A stretch of DNA of 29,772 nucleotides from Burkholderiales bacterium (lineage in GTDB: Bacteria > Pseudomonadota > Gammaproteobacteria > Burkholderiales > Burkholderiaceae), in the NCBI GenBank assembly GCA_947372535.1, contig CANBUA010000016.1, forward strand, positions 1 to 29,772, read 5' to 3'. Each line of letters begins with the position of its first letter. Position 1 is the stretch's first letter. A model generated the notes under the pieces. The model saw nothing but the letters and a program-made list of their open reading frames with translations, had not been told where the DNA came from and did no database searches. Below, piece by piece: positions 24,635 through 29,772 of this stretch. A program made the position numbers and the translations under genes.

Positions 24635-25330
24635 ATGCCTTCTGAGATCCCGCCCCCTCTGCCCGTTGCTTTCTCCGCGCTGCCCAGGCGCTATGGTGGC
24701 GCGTCCGCGCAAGAAAGAAAGCTGCAACGCCGCGAAAGACTGCTGGATGCAGCCTTCGAGGTGTTTGGTCGGCAGGGCTACAAAGAGACCTCCTTGCGCC
24801 TGATTTGCGCGCAGGCCCGCATGACGGACCGCTATTTCTACGAGCACTTCGAATCGCTGGACGACATCTTTCTGCAAGTGCGCCAGCGCCTGACGCTTGA
24901 GCTGGTCGACAAGATCATGCAAGTGCTGCTCAAGCCTGAGCCCGACCCCGTGCTCATGATCCGCCATGCCCTGACCGCCTTCTTCGAATACGTCAAGGAA
25001 GATCCGCGCCGTGCCCGGATCCTGCTGCTGGACGCCATGAGCTTCAGCCTGACCAGCACCGAGGTGGCACGTACGCGGCTCGATTGGTACGCCAAGCTGA
25101 TCGAAGGCCGCCTGAAAGCGCGCTACCCCAACCTGCCCCCGCACCTGGACCACAAGCTGATCGCCAGTGGCTTCCTGGGCCAGGTCACGTACGTCGCGGC
25201 CATGTGGACGCTGCAGAAGTTCGACACGCCGGTGGAGCACCTGGTGGACCATGCCTCGTATGCATGGATCGGGCTGCATCACTGGCTGTCTGACTACGAG
25301 GCGTCGGTGCCGGTTCGGCGTACAGGGTAG
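24635..25330 (+). CDS. TetR/AcrR family transcriptional regulator
   Basis: This is a 231-residue regulator. The N-terminal TetR DNA-binding domain (about 28-75) is clear: RRERLLDAAFEVFGRQGYKETSLRLICAQARMTDRYFYEHFESLDDIF, where the second helix-turn-helix ends in the typical YFYEHF. The rest is an all-helical ligand and dimer domain with no recognisable specificity. The first 25 residues are a Pro-rich extension, so the true start may lie further in; the ribosome site at 24635 is weak. Members usually repress a divergent or adjacent gene and are released by a small ligand. Here the divergent neighbour is a secreted protein of unknown function, with inverted repeats in the shared control region. 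It converges on the stressosome operon 14 nt away. Confidence 0.92.
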   Translation: MPSEIPPPLPVAFSALPRRYGGASAQERKLQRRERLLDAAFEVFGRQGYKETSLRLICAQARMTDRYFYEHFESLDDIFLQVRQRLTLELVDKIMQVLLKPEPDPVLMIRHALTAFFEYVKEDPRRARILLLDAMSFSLTSTEVARTRLDWYAKLIEGRLKARYPNLPPHLDHKLIASGFLGQVTYVAAMWTLQKFDTPVEHLVDHASYAWIGLHHWLSDYEASVPVRRTG

Positions 25331-25343
25331 GACCGGCGCGCGT

Positions 25344-27104
25344 CTAGACCTGGCCGGCTGCTCCCTGCTGGCCATCCCGAAGCAGCTGCAGGATTTCCTG
25401 CATCAGGTTCAAAGGTTTCAAGGGCTTGGCGCAATGGACATCGAAGCCGGCCCGCAGCGCTTGTTGCTTGTCCTGCTCACGCCCGAACGACGTCAACGCG
25501 ATGGCGGGCAGGCGCCGTTGTTCACCGGTGTCCTTGAACCTGTCCGACTCAATCCGGCGGATCTCGCTGATGAGGTCATAGCCATCTTGACCCGGCATCC
25601 CGATGTCGCTGATCAAGGCATCCGGCTGAAACACCTTGAGCCTCTCCAGGGCCTCGCCGACGCTGAACGCCGCGCTCACCACCGCGCCCCGGTCCCTCAA
25701 GATGATCTGCAGCATGGCATTGGCATCCGCATCGTCATCAACGACCAGGATCTTGAAGCCCAACAACGAGTGGCTTTGATCCATCGGATCGAGCAGCTCA
25801 CTGTCGACGTCGTCCGACACATCCTCTGCGGGCTGCCCTGTGTCGGTCGGCAGCCAAAGTTCGAAGGTGGCGCCCTTGCCCAGGCCTTCGCTCCTCACGG
25901 AGACATCGCCACCGTGCGCTTCCACCAATTGCTTGACGATGGCCAGGCCAAGGCCCAGGCCGCCGCGATACCGATTGGTGGCCGCATCGCTTTGCGCGAA
26001 GCGGTCGAACACGAAGGGCAGGAACTCGGCGGATATGCCCTGCCCGGCATCGATCACCAAGACCCGCAGGCCGAGCGCTTCTTCTTCCAGCGCGACGATC
26101 ACCTTGCCGCCATGCGCCGAGAACTTGATGGCATTGGTGAGCAGGTTCCAGATCACCTGCTGCATCCGGGACGAATCAGCGCTGATGGCCCGATAGGCAG
26201 CCTGAGTCCGAAACTCGATTTGCACAGCCTTGTCTTCAAAAGCTGGCCGCAGCGAATTCACGGCGGACGTGATCTCTTCCGCCGGATCGATCCAGGCGAA
26301 CAACATGGGCAGCTTGCCCATGTTCAACCGGGACATGTCGAGCAAGTCGCTGATGATCCGCGCCTGCGTCTTGCCGTTGCGCTCAATGGCCGCGATGCCT
26401 TTCATCGTTTCCTCAGCACCGCCCCGCTTTCTCAGCACATGCGCCCAACTCAGGATGGCGCTGAGCGGTGTCCTCAGCTCATGAGACAAGATGGCGATGA
26501 AGTCATCCTTCATGCGGTTGATCTGCTCGGCTTCCGCACGTGCGACCTGCTCGCTTTCCAGCCGTTCGACACGCTGCTTCTCCAATTCGACCCGCGCGGA
26601 GACATCCGTGGCCACCACCATGGTGACGCCAGGCTCGATCTGTGCCGACACGTTCCACTCCAGGTAGATCAGTGAGCCGTCCGGACGAAACATCGGCAGT
26701 TGCTGGGCCGCTGGCGAGGTCTCGGCATGCTCGGAAAACGCATCGATGCTGTGGGCCCACTCCGACGGCGCGAACCCGCTCAGCTGGCAATTGACGACTT
26801 CTTCAAAAGTCCGAGACAGCAGTTTGAGCATCGCGGGATTGGCATCCATGACCAAACCGGCATCGCTCACCAAGGCAATCCCGCTGGGTGCCTGCGAATA
26901 GATGGTCAAGAACTTCGATTCACTGCGTTGCGAGGCGATGCGCAGTTGCTCGGCCTGGATGTCCAGCTCGGCGTACAGCGCCAGCACGCCACGGTTGGTT
27001 TCGTCCAGCTCATCCTGCAGCAATGCCAACTGCTGCTTCGCCAGCTCGAGTTCGGTCAGCGCAAGCGCTGAGGGACTCGGCTGGGCGTCACTTTGGTTCG
27101 TCAT
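25344..27104 (-). CDS. Hybrid histidine kinase (coiled coil-PAS-HisKA-HATPase-REC), last gene of stressosome operon
   Basis: This is a 586-residue soluble hybrid kinase. An N-terminal coiled coil (about 15-65) leads to a PAS domain (about 65-170). HisKA carries His208 in LSHELRTPL. The HATPase has an N box (NLLTNAIKFS), G1 (IDAGQGI) and G2 (GGLGLGLAI). A C-terminal receiver has the acidic pocket VVDDD, phospho-acceptor Asp500 in ISDIGMPGQDGYD, and Lys560. I chose ATG 27104 because AGGA lies 7 nt upstream; ATG 27140 would overlap the upstream gene by 11 nt. It directly follows the rsbRST-phosphatase genes on the same strand. In Vibrio and other Gram-negatives, stressosome operons also continue into two-component genes, so this kinase is the likely output of the stressosome in place of sigma-B. 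No separate response regulator is seen here. Confidence 0.9.
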   Translation of the reverse strand: MTNQSDAQPSPSALALTELELAKQQLALLQDELDETNRGVLALYAELDIQAEQLRIASQRSESKFLTIYSQAPSGIALVSDAGLVMDANPAMLKLLSRTFEEVVNCQLSGFAPSEWAHSIDAFSEHAETSPAAQQLPMFRPDGSLIYLEWNVSAQIEPGVTMVVATDVSARVELEKQRVERLESEQVARAEAEQINRMKDDFIAILSHELRTPLSAILSWAHVLRKRGGAEETMKGIAAIERNGKTQARIISDLLDMSRLNMGKLPMLFAWIDPAEEITSAVNSLRPAFEDKAVQIEFRTQAAYRAISADSSRMQQVIWNLLTNAIKFSAHGGKVIVALEEEALGLRVLVIDAGQGISAEFLPFVFDRFAQSDAATNRYRGGLGLGLAIVKQLVEAHGGDVSVRSEGLGKGATFELWLPTDTGQPAEDVSDDVDSELLDPMDQSHSLLGFKILVVDDDADANAMLQIILRDRGAVVSAAFSVGEALERLKVFQPDALISDIGMPGQDGYDLISEIRRIESDRFKDTGEQRRLPAIALTSFGREQDKQQALRAGFDVHCAKPLKPLNLMQEILQLLRDGQQGAAGQV

Positions 27105-27129
27105 GATGAAATCCTGTCCACCGCAGCCG

Positions 27130-28125
27130 TCAACCGGCATGCCGCTTCAGCACGACGACGGTGGCGTCGTCCCGGCCTCGGCAGTGGTCCTTGATCAGCC
27201 AGGCCGCGATCACCGTCGGATGATGCTGAAGAATGCCGATGGCCGCCCCGAAGCTCCACCTCGTGGTCAACCCATCGGAGTGAAGAACGAACACGGCATG
27301 CGGGGGCCACTCGTACTGCAAGTCCTTCAAACGCGGTATCTGCACGCCGACTGTCCCGTGCTGAGACGCAATCGATCGGTCCGCCAAGCCAGAAATCAAG
27401 CGGCCAACGACGTTGCCCGCCCCAGAAAATGCAATCGTTCCGCTGTCGTCATCCAAGGTGGCCATGAGCACAGCAGCGCCACGCGTCATGCGCAAAGGCT
27501 GATGCATGCGTTCCACGACCACGCTGGGACATGCCAGCGGATCCGCATTGAACACGGCCATCGCCGCCATGGACGCCTCCTGGGCAAAAGGCCCGTGCCC
27601 GAGCCCATCCGCGATCACCACCCCAGCCCGACCGCCGCTCTGGGTCACGGCCCAAGAGTCTCCGCAGACCACCTCGCCAGGGGCCGCCAGGGCCACGGCA
27701 CCCACCAGGAACCGTCCGGCCTGCCCATCGCCACCGAATGCGGCGCCACCAGGGCCGTGGGCGCCCACACGCGCCATGACCACCGTGCCAGCCTCAGGCC
27801 AAGAGAACAGGTCGAACTCGTTGGCCACGCGACGCACAGCCCCCAATCCGGCATCCGATGCGCCGGACATGCCAGGGCCTGCATCGACCGACACGATCTC
27901 CACCAATGGCCCGCCATGGCTTTCCACAACAGCCACCATCAGTCGGCCTTGATGGGCGTGCTGCGCCAGATTCGTGGCCAACTCGGTGACCACCAGCGCG
28001 ACGCGGAGACCGGCGGCTTCGTCGAAACCCAGGTCGTCGGCCAGCCGCACGGCAGCTCGCCGCGCTTCACCGATCTGGCTGGTGTCAAAGACATCGAATG
28101 CCTGATGACAGGCGAGCTTGGACAT
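27130..28125 (-). CDS. rsbX: ATP-binding SpoIIE-type protein phosphatase (RsbX position; kinase-like/phosphatase fusion)
   Basis: This is a 331-residue protein with two parts. Residues 10-120 are a HATPase_c_2 (RsbT/RsbW-like) domain: the N box VVTELATNLAQHA with Asn52 and the G1 box DAGPGM with Asp81. Residues 140-331 are a PP2C/SpoIIE phosphatase domain with Asp156 in CGDSW, Asp173 in IADGLGHG, and a GRDDATVVV segment near the C-terminus, the metal-binding acids of the fold. In stressosomes, RsbX removes phosphate from RsbR and RsbS to reset the complex. Bacillus RsbX is the phosphatase alone, so the fused ATPase domain is notable, although such fusions occur in Gram-negative stressosome operons. 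ATG 28125 is preceded by GAGG and lies 7 nt after the rsbT stop. The gene symbol reflects operon position and the phosphatase domain. Confidence 0.82.
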   Translation of the reverse strand: MSKLACHQAFDVFDTSQIGEARRAAVRLADDLGFDEAAGLRVALVVTELATNLAQHAHQGRLMVAVVESHGGPLVEIVSVDAGPGMSGASDAGLGAVRRVANEFDLFSWPEAGTVVMARVGAHGPGGAAFGGDGQAGRFLVGAVALAAPGEVVCGDSWAVTQSGGRAGVVIADGLGHGPFAQEASMAAMAVFNADPLACPSVVVERMHQPLRMTRGAAVLMATLDDDSGTIAFSGAGNVVGRLISGLADRSIASQHGTVGVQIPRLKDLQYEWPPHAVFVLHSDGLTTRWSFGAAIGILQHHPTVIAAWLIKDHCRGRDDATVVVLKRHAG

Positions 28126-28132
28126 CACGGCC

Positions 28133-28537
28133 TCACTTCCAGCGGGTGATGCTGACGCACGTGCCTTCACCGACAGCCGTGCGAATCTCGAACTCGTTGA
28201 CCAGGCGCTTGCTGCCCGTCAACCCCATGCCCATGCCCTTGCCGGACGTCCAGCCATCCGTCATGGCCAGGCTCATGTCGGCGATGCCAGGACCATGGTC
28301 TTCGAAATGAAGGCGCAGGCCATTTCGAAGACCTTCACTCAGAAACTCCCACCGCATCTCGCCCCCCCCGCCATACACCAGGGTGTTGCGCGAGAGCTCA
28401 CTGGCTGCAGTGATCATCTTGGTTTGATCGACCAGCGAGAACTTGAGCGCCTGGGTCAGCTTGCGAACCGCCTGGCGGCACAGCACGATGTCGAGCTCGA
28501 CCAGCAACGGCATGGCCCCGTCAGAGTTCGTCGTCAT
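28133..28537 (-). CDS. rsbT: Stressosome serine/threonine switch kinase RsbT
   Basis: This is a 134-residue GHKL kinase, the normal RsbT length. Asn51 in AASELSRNTLVYGGGG is the N box, Asp80 in EDHGPGI is the G1 box, and GKGMGMGLTGSKRL is the G2 lid. These line up with the ATP-binding residues of Bacillus RsbT (Asn49, Asp78). It phosphorylates RsbR and RsbS under stress and is then freed to act on a downstream partner. I chose ATG 28537 because AAGGAG lies about 8 nt upstream; it overlaps the end of rsbS by 17 nt, which implies translational coupling. An ATG at 28588 would add 17 Arg/Cys-rich residues with no family counterpart. The freed partner here is unknown; candidates are the two downstream gene products. 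Confidence 0.93.
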   Translation of the reverse strand: MTTNSDGAMPLLVELDIVLCRQAVRKLTQALKFSLVDQTKMITAASELSRNTLVYGGGGEMRWEFLSEGLRNGLRLHFEDHGPGIADMSLAMTDGWTSGKGMGMGLTGSKRLVNEFEIRTAVGEGTCVSITRWK

Positions 28538-28901
28538 GACCACGCTCCTTCGCCGCAGTCGCGAGCATTTGCATGCCTCGCTCGACATTCAAAGCGGTAC
28601 GAACCCCGTGCAGCGACAAGCCCAGCTCGACCAGGGTGATGGCGACGGCAGGTTGCATGCCGACCACGACGGTCACGGCATCGAGCACCTGGGCGATGCC
28701 AGAGATGCTGGCCAGCATCCGGCCCACGAAAGAATCGACGATCCCCAGCGCCGAAATGTCGATGAGGACACCGGTGGCTCCCGTGGTTTCGATCCTGTTG
28801 GCGAGGTCGTCTTGCAGGGCCAAGGCCGTCTGATCCAGCAGGTCCACCTGAATGGTGACCAGCAGGCAACGGCCCATTTGAAGAATCGGGATCCTTTCCA
28901 T
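28521..28901 (-). CDS. rsbS: Stressosome STAS scaffold protein RsbS
   Basis: This is a 126-residue single STAS-domain protein, as expected for RsbS. DISALGIVDSFVGRM contains Ser57, matching the RsbT phosphorylation site (Ser59) of Bacillus RsbS, where the local sequence is nearly the same. The N-terminal MERIPILQMGRCLLVTIQ strand pair is also typical. RsbS co-assembles with RsbR into the stressosome core and holds RsbT until phosphorylated. It starts 10 nt after the rsbR stop and overlaps rsbT, so it is translated from one polycistronic message. The ribosome site is weak. The identification rests on both sequence and gene order. Confidence 0.94.
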   Translation of the reverse strand: MERIPILQMGRCLLVTIQVDLLDQTALALQDDLANRIETTGATGVLIDISALGIVDSFVGRMLASISGIAQVLDAVTVVVGMQPAVAITLVELGLSLHGVRTALNVERGMQMLATAAKERGHDDEL

Positions 28902-28911
28902 GGTCGGCCGA

Positions 28912-29763
28912 TCAGACTTTGGGCTTGGTGACGACGTGACCCGTCATCTTGAGCGCGACGGACAAGGCATCGGCCAGGGTGGCCTTGGTGATGATGCCCT
29001 GGAGATCGATGCCCAAATGGACGATGGTCTGCGCAATCTGGGGGCGAATGCCACTGATGATGCATTCAGCGCCCATCAGCCGGATGGCAGTCACCGTCTT
29101 GAGCAGATGCTGTGCCACCAGGGTGTCGACGGTGGGGATGCCGGTGATGTCGATGATGGCCAACTCGGAGCCGGTCTCGACAATGCGTTGAAGCAAGGCC
29201 TCCATGACCAACTGGGTGCGGTTGCTGTCCAGCGTGCCGATCATGGGCACGGCCAGAATGCCATTCCACAATTTGATCACGGGCGTGGACAACTCCAGCA
29301 ACTCTTGCTGTTGCCGATTGATGATTTCTTCGCGGGTGCGCTGGTAGGCGTTGATGGTGAACTGGGCCATCTTGTCGATCAGCGTCGATGTCCACCAAAT
29401 GCCTTCGACCAAGGCTTTCGCATCGTTTGGAAAGCTCTCCTGGAGACGGGAGAAGAAGGGTTTCTTCATTGACAGCACGAACAAGCTGGTTTCGCCGGCC
29501 GACGCGCCTTGAGCGGCCTTGGCGGCTGACAAGTCACCCAATACCAGGCGCAAATTGTCCCAAGCCTGGTCTTCAAAATGTTCTGGTTCGCCATGGGCGA
29601 GGATGCCATCGAGAAAGGCCCCAAGCACCTTCTTGGCGTCGGCCATGCGGCCCTGCTCCGAACCCCGGCTGACACCGAGGCCTGCCTCGGTGAGCCATTC
29701 GCTCAAGACTTGCTCTTGCGCAGATTGCACGATGAGTGCAATGGCACTGTTTTGAGGCTTCAT
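28912..29763 (-). CDS. rsbR: Stressosome sensor RsbR (RsbRD-type N-terminus plus STAS)
   Basis: This is a 283-residue two-domain protein. Residues 10-150 resemble the RsbRD-type sensor domain, with SAAKAAQGASAGETSLFVLS and a helical linker rich in Glu/Arg/Gln. Residues 155-275 are the STAS domain, with DITGIPTVDTLVAQHLL and SGIRPQIAQTIVHLGIDL, very close to Bacillus RsbR. From that match, Ser180 (TLDSNR) and Thr214 (TVDTLV) sit at the places of the two RsbT phosphorylation sites, Thr171 and Thr205. Ser in place of the first Thr is a conservative change. The N-terminal domain projects from the stressosome core and senses a stress signal that is not known here. It is the first gene of the operon seen; the promoter lies beyond the right edge. 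AGG precedes the ATG within the last bases of the window. Confidence 0.93.
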   Translation of the reverse strand: MKPQNSAIALIVQSAQEQVLSEWLTEAGLGVSRGSEQGRMADAKKVLGAFLDGILAHGEPEHFEDQAWDNLRLVLGDLSAAKAAQGASAGETSLFVLSMKKPFFSRLQESFPNDAKALVEGIWWTSTLIDKMAQFTINAYQRTREEIINRQQQELLELSTPVIKLWNGILAVPMIGTLDSNRTQLVMEALLQRIVETGSELAIIDITGIPTVDTLVAQHLLKTVTAIRLMGAECIISGIRPQIAQTIVHLGIDLQGIITKATLADALSVALKMTGHVVTKPKV

Positions 29764-29772
29764 GTTGACCTG

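Noticed and set aside
25167..26675. 502-codon plus-strand frame across the operon's histidine kinase
   Set aside because: It is antisense to intact HisKA, HATPase and receiver motifs and overlaps the end of the TetR gene.
26902..28149. 415-codon plus-strand frame across the kinase and phosphatase genes
   Set aside because: It is antisense to two genes with all catalytic motifs, with no domain of its own.
1..29772. tRNA, rRNA, insertion sequence or phage attachment sites
   Set aside because: No cloverleaf, rRNA segment, transposase motif or terminal inverted repeats with target duplication was found by reading; this is not a computed search.

Overview
The window comes from a GC-rich bacterium, most likely a betaproteobacterium of the order Burkholderiales. 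I base this on codon use and gene repertoire: a GT41 O-GlcNAc-transferase-like protein, FrnE, AzoR/LysR, LIP-family lipases and a Gram-negative stressosome operon. Genus cannot be fixed from sequence alone. No rRNA, tRNA, CRISPR or insertion sequence was seen.

Region 1 (1-7451) is one enormous minus-strand gene that runs off the left edge. All 2483 visible codons are open and consist of an eight-residue unit with consensus LSTAQVAA (24 bp). The octads are ordered into blocks of 27 (648 bp). Two blocks carry a ten-octad tandem duplication (888 bp) and lie 2832 bp apart. Long plus-strand reading frames here, including one of 2141 codons, are shadows of the repeat.

Region 2 (7452-11101) starts with a 447-bp divergent control region. 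Then come a TPR/GT41 protein glycosyltransferase and a CgeB-like glycosyltransferase. Two glycosyltransferases beside a giant protein with about two Ser/Thr per octad suggest a glycosylated surface or adhesin system, formally analogous to HMW1/HMW1C but built from other parts. This is the best candidate for an undescribed system.

Region 3 (11120-15576) holds a protein with a clan-CD-like His-Gly/Cys signature, a FrnE-type DsbA-family oxidoreductase, an azoreductase divergent from a LysR regulator, and an AraC regulator.

Region 4 (15819-19955) has two paralogous secreted LIP-family lipases flanking a lipoprotein lytic transglycosylase. The first lipase is divergent from the AraC gene, with a 9-bp inverted repeat between them.

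Region 5 (20106-25330) has a large hybrid histidine kinase (PAS-GAF-PAS-HisKA-HATPase-REC-GAF), a secreted duplicated-domain protein with four cysteines, and a TetR regulator.

Region 6 (25344-29763, minus strand) is a compact stressosome operon: rsbR, rsbS, rsbT, an ATPase-SpoIIE phosphatase fusion in the rsbX position, and a hybrid histidine kinase. It probably passes stress signals to phosphorelay output rather than to sigma-B.
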